Of a stretch of 64,000 nucleotides of DNA, positions 1-10,060 are shown piece by piece. Source of the stretch: Gordionus sp. m RMFG-2023 (lineage: Eukaryota; Nematomorpha; Gordioida; Chordodea; Parachordodidae); assembly GCF_954871325.1 (NCBI RefSeq), contig NC_088775.1, positions 33,519,561-33,583,560 on the forward strand, written 5' to 3'. A program made the position numbers and the translations under genes. The notes beneath the pieces are model-generated. The model saw only the letters and a list, made by a program, of their open reading frames with translations. It ran no database searches and had not been told where the DNA came from. Each line of letters opens with the position of its first letter. Position 1 is the first letter of the stretch.

Positions 1-24
1 TTTTATATGGGTAATATATATTTA

Positions 25-1720
25 CTAGCTAATAACCCGTTAAGAATGACGGGGTTGAGGGGAATTAGTTAGTTTATGTATATGGTACTAAATATGCTTT
101 ATTTTAAAATTTAGTAGAAAAAGTGGTAAAATTGTTGCAATGTCGTGAGCATTAAGGGTATTAGAAATATCAAAATTTAAATTTGTGATAGTAATCATAT
201 TGGGTAAAATTAAAAATAGAGATGCTTCAAAATTTTTGAATTTTAAATATGGGCTAGACATTGCCTTCAGAATTTTGTTTTGCAGACACAGCTAGGCCTG
301 ATCAAAAAACCACGTCCCATGCAACTTTCCTAAAATTTTGCCATTTATTTCTATTGTAATTTAATAATAATGTCTTAAATTTAATTTTATATTTAGAATA
401 AAATTTAAATTTGTGATAGAAATCATATTGAATAAAATTTAAAATAGAGATGCTTGGAAATTTTTTAATTTTAAATATGGGGTAGACATTGGCCTGAAAT
501 TTCTTTTTGCAGCCCAGGCCTGGTCAAAAAACCAAGTCCCATGCAACTTTCATAAAATTTTGCCATTTATTTCTATTGTAATTTAATAACAATGTGTTAA
601 ATTTAATTTTATATTCCATTTATTTCTATTGTAATTTAATAACAACATCATAAATTTAATTTTATATTTAGAATAAAATTTAAATTTGTGATAGAAATCA
701 TATTGGGTAAAATTTAAAATAGATATGTTTGAAATATTTTAATTTTAAATATGGACCAGACATTGGCCTGAAATTTTGATTCTCAAACCTGGCCAACCCA
801 TAATAATTTTGTAATTTTTTCCCAAGGCTGGAGATAGGTAAATCTTTGAAAACCATATTGTTGGGAAAATTTTCTCAAGCCCGCCAAAGACCATAATAAT
901 TTTGTCAGTTGAGAACTGAAATAAAATATATAAAAGTCATAATTCATTTAAAAATAAAATCAGAATATGAAAGTTGCATGGGCTTGGTTTTTTAATCAGG
1001 CCTGGCGATTTCTGCAAAAAAAAATTTTCAGGCCAATGTATAACCCATATTTAAAATTAAAAATTTTTCAAGCATTTCTATTTTATATTTTACACAATAT
1101 GATTTCTATCACAAATTTAAATTTTATTCAAAATATAAAATTAAATTTAAGACATTCAATAAAAATAAATGGCAAAATTTTATGAAATTTGCATGGGACT
1201 TGGTTTTTTGATCAGGCCTTATGTCTGCAAAAAAAATTTTCAGGCCAATGTATAACCCATATTTAAATTCAAAAATCTTAAAGCATCTCTATTTAAAATT
1301 TTATCCAATATGATTTCCATCTCAAATTTAAATTTTGATATTTTTAATACATGCTCACGGTATACATTGCAACAATTTTACCTCTTTTTCTCCTAAATTT
1401 TAATATTTATATAAAATTTATTAATAAAGTATATTTAATACCATACACACAAACTAAATAATTACCCTTCAACCCCGTCAGCTAGTATGGTAATAAACGG
1501 CAGAATTTAAAAAATATCAGCTATTAATTAATATATATATAATTAATATTTTCAATTTAATTATATTCAAGTTGGTGCACGCTCAAAACATGCGACTTTG
1601 AAACGGGAGGTTTGTGAGAGCAAAAAAAATAACATTAAACACTATATCTCCTTAAATTATAAATACATTAGGAAGATACGAAAACGATCATGTTTTGATT
1701 AGGAGATTATATATATTAGA
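25..1720 (-). mobile_element. Non-autonomous Helitron, copy 1
   Basis: Read on the minus strand, the element starts with TC (TCTAATATATATAATCTCC, ending at 1720) and finishes with a hairpin CCCGTCATTCTTAACGGG, a short spacer and CTAG at 25-28. The flanking bases are A on the 5' side and T on the 3' side, the usual A/T insertion site. The interior holds repeats of a unit containing CATGGGACTTGG and CAGGCCTG in both orientations (about 220-560 against 960-1300), so the middle is partly palindromic. No Rep/helicase coding is visible, so it is non-autonomous. A copy with the same two ends lies at 55737-58664. The terminal signals are seen directly; assignment to Helitrons rests on family knowledge of TC...hairpin...CTRR. 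Confidence 0.7.
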
Positions 1721-1842
1721 TTGTTGAAGAAAACTCTCTAGGTTAACTTGATTTGTAGACACTATATAACATTAGCCAATTTATATAAATCGGGAAATAG
1801 ATTACTCATATTTTTCCAATCGTTTAAGATTATAATAACTAA

Positions 1843-2007
1843 CAGTACCGTCATTGGGTTGGGCATAGGGGCTCGAGGGGCCTCATGGAAAATTTGAAAT
1901 TTTCTTATACCTAAAAAATAAGGTCATAAAAATTTTAGCTAAAAAAGATCATTTTGAAAGTAATTAAAAATTGAGCCCCCTGATATTTTAAAAGTTAATG
2001 GCCCCTG
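1843..2007. mobile_element. hAT-type MITE, copy 1
   Basis: A 165-bp element beginning CAGTACCGTCATTGGG and ending ...AATGGCCCCTG. Its body (gggcctcatggaaaat, then a run near 'gagccccctga') matches elements at 30023-30185 and 42301-42471. The other two copies have near-perfect 8-bp target duplications; this one does not, so its edges may have decayed. No coding capacity. Confidence 0.6.
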
Positions 2008-2015
2008 TTATTTAT

Positions 2016-3480
2016 TGAAAATATTTATATTCTCTAATCGTTCTAATAGATTTTATTTATATATCTTTTTTTTAAAGAAAACTTTCTGATAAAGCATCTT
2101 TAGGTGTAGATCCATTTGTTGATGTTGATTTTTTCACTAGAATCTTCTTGTTTTATAGCAATTATTTTAATAGTATCCCAATCTTCAACTTTACATTTAG
2201 GTGTATTATAATATTTTATGTAAATAATATATATATTTATTAAATTCAATTAATCCCTAGGCATTCATAGGCGTTTTTAAAATTTAAATATTAAAAATAT
2301 ATATATTTTTAAAAATGGGATTTTATTATACAAAGATGTATAAAAATTGTGACTGAAACTTACAATCAAAATTGATAAATAATAATCTTTAAAACAATTG
2401 AAATAAATTAGAATTTAGTAGTAATAAGAATAAAATCATGAAGTCCTAGCCTGTTCACAAGCATTTTTAGCGGATTGGTTCAAGTTCGGATAGGAAATCA
2501 TTTAAGGTTCAGGTTCGATAAAAAATATCAGTTTAAAGGTTTGATTCAGTTTCGTTTTGGATCCCTACTTCAAACTTTGTTCTTCTTATTGTCCTATTAA
2601 GTATAAAATTATTTGTCGAACTCTATACATAATAGCTACCCTGTATTAAGAAAAAATAATTAATAAATCTTCATTAATTGTTTTTAAACCAGAATCTAGC
2701 CATTTCATTCCTTAACTTATACCTTTAGGACCCTTAACCGAACTCACATATTAAAAGGTTCTAAACTCTGATATATATCACAAAATTAGCTTATTTATGA
2801 CATGTAATCAAATATTTAGTGGTATACGAAAAATCGGAGAAACAGTTCCAACACTTCTATATTAATCCAGTATAAATTTTATAATAATTATATTGCACAA
2901 TTTTTTATTAGCAAAGAAAATATTATATCTATCACAGAAAAAAATAAATTTTTTATAAATAATGTTTGTTGCCTTATATCCTGAATTTATCAACCTTTGG
3001 CAAAATAAAGATGCAAGTAAATTTCGCATGAATAAATTAGATTTTTATAAATAAATTGTAAATATAAAAATAAAACTCTTCTTATTTAGGTCAGAATTTG
3101 CCTTAACCCCATGTATGAACTAGTCTCCATATATCGAATCTTTTTCCAAGATATTTTCATTATTGCACAGTTCCTTTTGAGGGACTTTTGTAATTTATGT
3201 TTATATTTTTGTAATAACATTGTATAATAAACAAATTGTTATTTTGTTTTAGGATATAATTTACTCAACTATATGTTAATTGATTGATATTATTGTTAAT
3301 GTATTTTCGATCAATATATATACATATAATTGTAAAAGTATCATCATAATTATATTTTGCTAAAATAAAATTCTATTTTATTCTTATTAAACCTTTATAT
3401 CTTAAACGCCACATATTCAATCATAATTTATAGGATAGGAATTAAAAAAATTTTAGAATTTTAAATATAATAGATTTTAT
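2016..3480. other. Unassigned AT-rich intergenic stretch
   Basis: No open frame with recognisable similarity, no clear terminal repeats and no RNA gene were seen. A short segment at about 2110-2200 reads on the minus strand like coding (near PKCKVEDWDTIKII), but it is too short to assign. Confidence 0.5.
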
Positions 3481-3754
3481 GATGTTAGAAACGCTTAAAT
3501 ATAGCCAATGTCATCAAAAAAAAACTTTGTAAACCTTTAACCAAATTCTCCTGCGAATTAAGATTTTTGTGGCCTCTCTTTCCATTGTTATTGTCATGTC
3601 TATTAGATTCTGAGGAGTATTTACGACAAAGAGCAGTCCTTCGTTCTGTTCCTCCGAATCTTCTAAAATATAAATGATCATATATTAAATTGAATATTTT
3701 CATTATAATAATGGATGGCGCAAAGTAGTGTATTAGGGGTTTTTATACAGGGTT

Positions 3755-3925
3755 TTCCATTCAAAAAAGGAAATGTCCTTATCAAAAATGGAAAAAGTCC
3801 AATCAAAATGGGGAGATTATCAAAAAAGGAAAAAGTTCAATTAAAAAAGAAAGAGGTCCGATCAAAAAAGAAAGAGTACCAAAGACTAGAAAGATTCAAT
3901 CAAAAAAGAGAAAGCCTCTATCTAA
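3755..3925 (+). repeat. Purine-rich minisatellite
   Basis: Imperfect repeats of roughly 20-25 bp built on tcaaaaaaggaaaaagt, at least six units and strongly purine on this strand. The repeat produces an open frame rich in Lys, Glu and Arg that I regard as a by-product. Confidence 0.65.
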
Positions 3926-4033
3926 TAAAGAGGGGAAAAGAAAATTGCCATTGAAAAGGGAAAATCGTTTGTTATTATATATTTTTTTAAAGAATTTGTT
4001 GTTGTCGTTTTAATAATCCTGGTAATTTTTTTT

Positions 4034-4066
4034 GGGAGGGGGGTGGGGTGGGTGGGGTGGGGGTGG
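4034..4066 (+). other. G-quadruplex-type tract
   Basis: Six consecutive G runs of 3-6 bases separated by single A or T residues (gggaggggggtggggtgggt...). This fits the G3+N1-7 quadruplex pattern easily. It stands out in an AT-rich background. Confidence 0.6.
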
Positions 4067-4732
4067 TAGTATGGATAACAAGGGGAAGGTAAAGGGGTGG
4101 AAGGTAATATCATCATTTGTCTGAGCGAGAGGAGGTATTTATAAATGATTGGCCTGATATGGACTAGGATTAGTGTCATAATTTTTTTTAACTTAATTTT
4201 GCCAAAACTGGGTTCATTTCTATTCTCATCCTTCCTAATAATTTTTTGCTAGGTTTTCTCTCTCAAAAATATTCCGCACATCCATCTAATCATCCTCTCT
4301 TTCCAATTTAGCTACGTGAGTCATTTCCATTGCCCATGATTTAGTGAGATATTTTTATTTGTTAGAATATACCATTGGAATATACATATTTTTGAACTTC
4401 TTCCACGCTTGTCTGACTCTTACAATAATAGCAGAATTTTTCCATCTGCGTTTAGTCTGTTACTAATGACAAAACTTTTCCACTTCCCAGAGTCGATCCA
4501 TTGCTAATAAATAAACAAAGTTTCCACATTTTATAGGCTCTTAGTTATGTTACATTATTTAAAGAATTATTTTGATTTTTCACTTTTTTCTAAAAATTTT
4601 GAATTATAGTCAATTTAAAAAATTATTAACTTATACTTATTTTTCACATTACTGTTTATAATGATATCTTATATACATACATTTTAGGGAGATAATAGCT
4701 AAAATATTCACGAGAACTGACAAATTTCCGAA

Positions 4733-4755
4733 GGAGGGAGGGTTCTCCTCCCTCC
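4733..4755. other. Perfect 9-bp GC-rich stem-loop
   Basis: GGAGGGAGG, loop GTTCT, CCTCCCTCC. An exact inverted repeat isolated in AT-rich sequence. It has no T-run or gene beside it that would make it a terminator, and its function is unknown. Confidence 0.5.
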
Positions 4756-5685
4756 GTCCCCTTTAAGTATTATAATTTAATATTGGGTTGGGAAGTTTAT
4801 TAGCGACCCGTTTGTCAATTTTGAAGCACAGTCCTAGTCGCACCCGTTCTTATTATTGGGTCCAATATATCCACCACCAAATTTTTATTTATAACTGAGC
4901 TCTACCCAATAATCGTAATTAAAAATAAAGCTAAGGCTGTGCCAGAACATTTGAGGACAGTAGCATATGTAATGTATATAGATAGCTAGCCAAAAATCAA
5001 GCTTTACAAAGTATCATTTTTCAAGCAAAAAAATTTTATCTGTTTTTTAATAAGGACTATCATACGTTCTTTTTCGAAGACTCAAACCCGAGAACGATAT
5101 TATAGTGTAGTTTCAGTCTAAAAAAGGCGCATTAGCTTGCTTTATCCAAATCCCAGAGATTATTTTAGTTATCTCTTATTGTAAATCTCAATAATATTAT
5201 ATAGAAATAAAACTTATTTATATATATACACATATGCAGATTATAAATAACAGACCTATACAGCTCAAACTTTAATCAGGGCCAGATTTTCTTTGTTTGT
5301 TTTTAAGAACACAACCCGGATTTATCATATAATAATTTTGTGGCCCGGATTTTTAAAATTTAATTATTTTAAATAATTTTGGTTGTCATTTATTGAAAAT
5401 ATGAACCACAAATGAATATTAAATGATTTATTTTATTATAAGATTTTTCAACTGGTCAATTGATACATTTAAATTTATTTATAAAAATCGTTAAATATTT
5501 TGGGATCCCGGCCCGAGTTTGTAAATTGTTTTATTCTTTGAACCCGGCCTAGATTTTAAAAATTATACTATTATACGGTCCGTGCCGAACTAACTGGGTG
5601 GGGTTGCTTTTAACTTTGACCAAACACTCGTAATAACTATTTTAAATGGGGATGGGAGGGTGGACTTCCTGTGTCATGGTCATAA
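4756..5685. other. Unassigned intergenic stretch
   Basis: No gene seen. At about 5280-5590 there are scattered short repeats built on CCCGGAT, GCCCGAG and ACCCGGC, which resemble decayed transposon sequence seen again near 41.4 and 63.5 kb. No boundaries could be set. Confidence 0.4.
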
Positions 5686-5999
5686 CTATTGTTGTAAACA
5701 TTTCTAAAACGAACGCGTTCAACGTTCATTGACAAAAATCGAACGCGTTCACGTTCAATTTCAAAAAAAGGAACGCGTTCATCGTTCACTTTCCTGAACT
5801 CCTTAACGTTCGTTCACTTTCATGAACGCCTTCACGTTCGTTAAAAATTTTATTAAAATTTAATTTAATATAAATAAATGTCTTATATTTTTTAACACAA
5901 TATATTAGACATGTTAAAAAATAATATAGTTTCATTTTAATAATATAATTAATTACAATATAATATAGCATTTTTATTTATGAAAAATTTTTCTTATTG

Positions 6000-6145
6000 A
6001 TTTTTATTAACAATTGTTTTAAAAATTTTCAGCTGATAGACAGGAACGCTTAGCAGTTAATACGGCATTAGCTATACTAAAAACGCGATCTACAGGGGCA
6101 GATGAGGGAATTGCAGTATTATACTCAATAAACAACTCTTTTAAA
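6000..6145 (-). pseudogene. hAT transposase C-terminal dimerisation domain fragment
   Basis: The minus strand reads KELFIEYNTAIPSSAPVDR, then VFSIANAVLTAKRSCLSAEN. This matches the hAT C-terminal (Dimer_Tnp_hAT) signature Y-x-T-x-I-P-S-S-A-P-V-E-R-x-F-S. The reading frame breaks soon after, with a stop after AENF, and no intact DDE-type catalytic region was seen upstream. It is the tail of a dead cut-and-paste transposase on the strand opposite to the longer but meaningless open frame at 6011-6361. The superfamily call is firm and family-level assignment is not attempted. Confidence 0.75.
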
Positions 6146-6398
6146 GTGGGGAATTTATTAAAAACATTTAATGTTTTGTCCTTAGAAAAAAGTGAGATAA
6201 GTTATCCTCCTCCAATCCATCCTCTACTTCCCCGTCAAAAAATCTCGAAATTAACAGTACCTATATTATCATTTCTAGGGTTTTCACTGCATTTTTTCAA
6301 CAACGCTATAAGTTTATTTTTTATAAGTTCGTTCTGTGGAAGTTATATCCATGGCCATTGAAGCTTGATGGATATATGATTGGAGAAAGAACTTATTG

Positions 6399-6770
6399 AT
6401 CTTCATATATATGTTCAAATCTTTAAAAAAAATATATAGGGGAAATGTGCCATAAATGGCTATGTTTGATGACTGGCCACCACCCTTTAACTTTTTATCT
6501 ATTAGACCGATTTCTCTCAAAATTGGTCAAAATGTGTATATTTATGATATGTACCTTACCTAAGTTCATTTGATCTTCATATATATATGTTCAAATCTTT
6601 AAAAAAAAATATATATATAGGGGAAATGTGATAAATGGCCATGTTTGAACACTGGCCACCACCCTTTAACTTTTTATCTATTGGACCGATTTCTCTCAAA
6701 ATTGGTCAAAATGTGTTTATTTATGATATGTACCTTACCTAAGTTCATTTGATCTTCATATATATAAGTT
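6399..6770 (+). repeat. About 175-bp tandem duplication, 2.1 copies
   Basis: The segment starting gatcttcatatatatgttc and containing ggccaccaccctttaac and ctcaaaattggtcaaaatg occurs at 6399 and 6571. A partial third copy starts near 6750. Copies are nearly identical, so the duplication is relatively recent. Confidence 0.85.
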
Positions 6771-7480
6771 CAAATCCTTAAAAAAAATTTGTATAATTAA
6801 TTTGATCGCGATAGGTTTAATACCTTTTATTAATCCCATTTAATACTTCGTTCAATGGTTGACTATATTTTAGGCCACTATTTTTTTTTAATTTTAAAAT
6901 AACTATCGTTATTGTTGGCGTCAAGTAGTCCAAGTGCATTTTTTCTTCAAATTTAATGGTTTTACTTAATTATTAGAATCAAATGTCGTTTTAAATTGGA
7001 ACTTGAAGATTTTGAAACTTATATAATTTTTGAGCACATTTTACATTTGGTAAGTATTGCATTAGTTTCTTCAATATAGGATGTTACTGTAAAATATTTA
7101 TCGATTTGGGCCATGGTATTAATTCATCTGATTTTGAATTTTCAGAATCAGATGATGATGATGAAATTATAATATCCATGCTTATGCCAATCTATTATAT
7201 TAAAATATAAACAATAATATTCAAAAGAATAAACTATAATAATGGCTTGTTAAAAAATTGAAATGTGAAAAAGGTAAAACAGCTGATTATAAGACTTTTT
7301 TTCTTAAAAAATTTGGATTAATATTAAATTTATCAAATAAATAAAAATAAAAAGTATTTTTAAAATAAAGAACGTCAAATTCGAACACGTTCGTCAAAAA
7401 GAACGAGTTCACGTTCAAATTTCATCATATATAAAAGGAACGCCATTCATCATATTTTTCAAAAAAACGAACTTCTTTCA

Positions 7481-7752
7481 CTAATCAAATGACAAGAGTT
7501 TACTATCATAATTTTAGATTATAAATAAAGGAATATTTCGTAATCATATATATGAATGACATAGAGACTTATAATATGCATAGAATGATCACTATAAAAA
7601 AATTGATCAATTAGAAATCAAAATAATTTGCTCTATTTTTTTAAAAAGACGCAAAAATATGGGGAAAGAAAGCAGATATCTTTGAGAGACGGTACTCAAA
7701 TATACCCCCCCCCCTTCACATAGATAGTATCAGCCTTTAACAATGAAAATAT
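7481..7752. other. Unassigned short stretch with poly-C tract
   Basis: No gene seen. An 11-base C run lies at about 7705-7715. The TTAA that appears to be the piggyBac insertion site follows at 7753-7756. Confidence 0.4.
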
Positions 7753-8269
7753 TTAACCTTTTCGCGCCCAGCGAGATCATTTGTCATCAAAATTTTTAAC
7801 AATTAATTCTTATATTTAAAGAACAAATGGTTGCTACTTAGATGCATGAATTTACAAAACAATACTTATTATATCATATTTTATCATTAACCTGTCAAAA
7901 TCATAATTTTATTATATCAAAATACAAGTTACGCGCCAAAATTTTTACACTTTTACATCGATAACCATTCGATATAAATATATATAAATCAAAGGCATAT
8001 AATGTTTTTATAATAGAATATTACTAGTATTTCATATTTAGTAAAAAAAAAATAACAATAACTATTATCTATATTATTTTTTGAAGGAAATCCAAATTGG
8101 TAACATTGGGATTTTATAATATAATTTTTTCTATAAATTTTTTAAAATTAAATATGGGAAATATGATATAGTAAGAATTGAATATAGGTTATTTTCCATT
8201 TAGAAAGCCACATTTGCAAAAAGTTAAGAAAGTAGGAATTTTTTTTATTATACTTTTTTAAAAATTTTT

Positions 8270-9050
8270 ATAAGACCTCAACACATATTATACCAGAGGG
8301 AGATGGATTTAAACAATATATTATAAAATCGTATAAATGGGGAATTAAAATTTTTGCTTTATGTGGATCATCTGGAACGCTATATGATTTCGAAATATAT
8401 TTAGGAAAATCCACAAATATAAAAAAAAACTTTGAAGGGAATTAGCGGAAATATCGTTATACGACTATTAGAAACTGTTTCCCAACATAAAAATCATAGA
8501 ATTTGCATGGATAACTTTTCTTAGTATAATTTAACAGTCAAAGATAATGGCTTTATCATGTTAGGGACCCTTATATCTAATTGATTATCGGGATGCCACC
8601 TGTATGATGATAGAATCCTAAAGAAAAAAGGAAGAGGGTCCCTTGATTATAAAGTAGATTTTAATAATAATATTATAATTTGCAAATGGTTTGATAACAA
8701 ATCGATTATCACCATATCATCATTTATGGGAATAAATCCAATATCAAGAACATGATGGTCGGTATCTGAAAACTCTTTTTTCTCAATGTTAAAATTCCGG
8801 TCATAATTCAAGATTATAACGGTGGTATGGGCGGGGTGGATCTCCATGATATGTTAATTGAACTATACAGAACTGACATAAAACGGAAGCGTTTTTATAT
8901 GCGAGTTTTCTTTCATTTATTAGATTTCTGTTGTAGTAAATTAACATGTATCTCTTTTAGGATTTAAAGCTCCGATAGCTAAAGGATTGATTATGGTTGG
9001 AAAGGAAAATGATGAAAAAGAAAGTAGACCTGAGGTAAAGTAGGGATTGA
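8270..9050 (+). pseudogene. piggyBac transposase fragment (C-terminal half)
   Basis: Consecutive frames read GDGFKQYIIKSYKWGIKIF, then FALCGSSGTLYDFEIYLGKST, NHRICMDNF, KKKGRGS, KWFDNKSIITISSFMGINP and GVDLHDMLIELYRTDIKRKR followed by YMRVFFHLLDF. This order matches piggyBac transposases (KPHKWGxKxFxLC; YFDNWF; KGRGS; KWFDNK; GGVDLLDxLxxLYR; RIFFHLLD). The N-terminal part and the first catalytic Asp region are missing or beyond recognition. At least three frame changes separate the blocks, so it is a pseudogene. The CFNW-type dimer region and the cysteine-rich C-terminal domain are not visible; the last readable segment is FKAPIAKGLIMVGKEND. Its position between TTAA-flanked inverted repeats supports the assignment. 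Confidence 0.85.
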
Positions 9051-9059
9051 TTTTGGTTT

Positions 9060-9225
9060 ATATTTTGGGTTGTAGAGAGAAATAATAATATTGATTCTGT
9101 CATATATTAGCGTGTGTATAAAAATAATATCGATTTTTTTTCCATATATTAGCCATTGTAGAAAAATAATAGTTATATCGATTTTTTTTAACATGTTAGC
9201 TTTTGTAGAAAAATTATAATATAGG
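9060..9225 (+). repeat. About 50-bp tandem repeat
   Basis: Three to four degenerate units of the form atatattagc(c)nttgtagaaaaataatannnatcgatttttttt. The array runs into the left copy of the roughly 300-bp repeat at 9166-9470. Confidence 0.5.
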
Positions 9226-9470
9226 GTTATTGTTATTGTTTTTATATATTATTATTATTATTATTGTAATAATTATAGTGATAGTTTTTGTAATTTTTAT
9301 TACTCGTTTTTTTTCTGAAAAATAAAATAAAATTAGTTTTCAGTTTTTGTTGGTTTAAAAAAAGAGAAGAAATTTTGCCGAACAAGAATTGGAAGGGGTC
9401 AAGTAAAAAATTAAAAGAAATAATTTCGTAAATTTATTAATTATAAAAGTGTAAGTATTAACTATAAAAG
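9166..9470 (+). mobile_element. Candidate 5' LTR of element A (solo pair with 25187-25488)
   Basis: About 300 bp here match 25187-25488 at roughly 90 percent by eye in direct orientation, sharing blocks such as acatgttagcttttgtag, gaagaaattttg and taagtattaactataaaa. A TGGTGGCC primer-site-like motif follows at 9473. The two copies flank the coding body of element A plus other insertions, so they could be its LTRs. Neat TG...CA ends and a target duplication were not found, so a plain duplicated segment remains possible. Confidence 0.45.
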
Positions 9471-9512
9471 TGTGGTGGCCAAAAACTCGCGATCTTGGCG
9501 TTATCAGCTTAC

Positions 9513-9834
9513 ATTAGGATACCCGAGTTTTTCGGAATTTAAGTGATTGTGAGAAGCATTAGGTTACCCAAGTGTTTCGGGAGTTTAAGTGATTGTGAGA
9601 AAAATTAGGATACCCGAGTGTGTCGAAAGTTTAAGTGATTGTGAGAAACATTAGGTTACCCGAGTGTTTCGGAAGTTTAAGTGATTGTGAGAAACAATAG
9701 GTTACCCCAGTGTGTCGGAAGTTTAAGTGATTGTGAGAAAAATTAGGATACCCGAGTGTGTCGGAAGTTTAAGTGATTGTGAGGAACATTAGGATACCCG
9801 AGTGTGTCGGAAGTTTAAGTGATTGTTAGAGACA
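9513..9834 (+). repeat. 46-bp tandem array, seven units
   Basis: Seven direct repeats of a 46-bp unit: attaggatacccgagtgt, gtcggaagtttaagtgat, tgtgagaaac. Units differ at a few positions. The array sits in the leader region of LTR element A, between its presumed primer site and gag. Confidence 0.9.
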
Positions 9835-9840
9835 TTATTT

Positions 9841-10060
9841 CACAGGTCAAATACAAGGAAGCTCTGCCCAAATTTTTACGAATATAAACTTGTTAGAAAT
9901 TTGCTCAAATTTATACTAAATAAGGCAGTTACACGGAAGTGTTGCCCAAATTTTTGGAAATATTAACCTGTTAGAAATTCGCTTAAAATTTTATTAAATA
10001 ACCAGTTACACGAAAGTGCTGCCCAAATTTTTGCAATTATAAATCTATTACAAAAGATTA
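9841..10060 (+). repeat. About 80-bp tandem repeat, three units
   Basis: Units begin cagttacacggaagtg (or a variant), continue ctgcccaaatttttg and end near ttagaaattcgctc. It follows the 46-bp array directly and belongs to the same leader region. Confidence 0.8.

Larger units (their letters stand above)
5690..7480 (-). mobile_element. Decayed hAT-type DNA transposon
   Basis: Both edges carry clusters of GAACG/CGTTC repeats (gaacgcgttc, cacgttcgtt at 5705-5845; gaacacgttcgtc, gaacgagttcacg at 7380-7455), arranged as subterminal repeats. The interior holds a piece of hAT dimerisation domain on the minus strand at about 6000-6145. A 175-bp internal tandem duplication (6399-6770) is included. 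A related right end occurs at about 37545-37640. Exact termini and a target duplication were not found. Confidence 0.55.

Noticed and set aside
3485-3703. Minus-strand 72-codon frame (near FRRFGGTERRTALCRKYSSE)
   Set aside because: Composition looks protein-like, but there is no recognised domain, no splice context and no neighbour; too weak to list as a gene.
3715-3954. Lys/Glu-rich open frame
   Set aside because: Produced by a purine-rich minisatellite; no conserved motif.
6011-6361. Plus-strand open frame of about 116 codons
   Set aside because: The opposite strand of its first part encodes the hAT dimerisation signature, so the plus frame is a shadow.
9513-9834. Regular 46-bp repeats considered as a CRISPR array
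   Set aside because: The units are contiguous with no unique spacers, and the DNA is eukaryotic.
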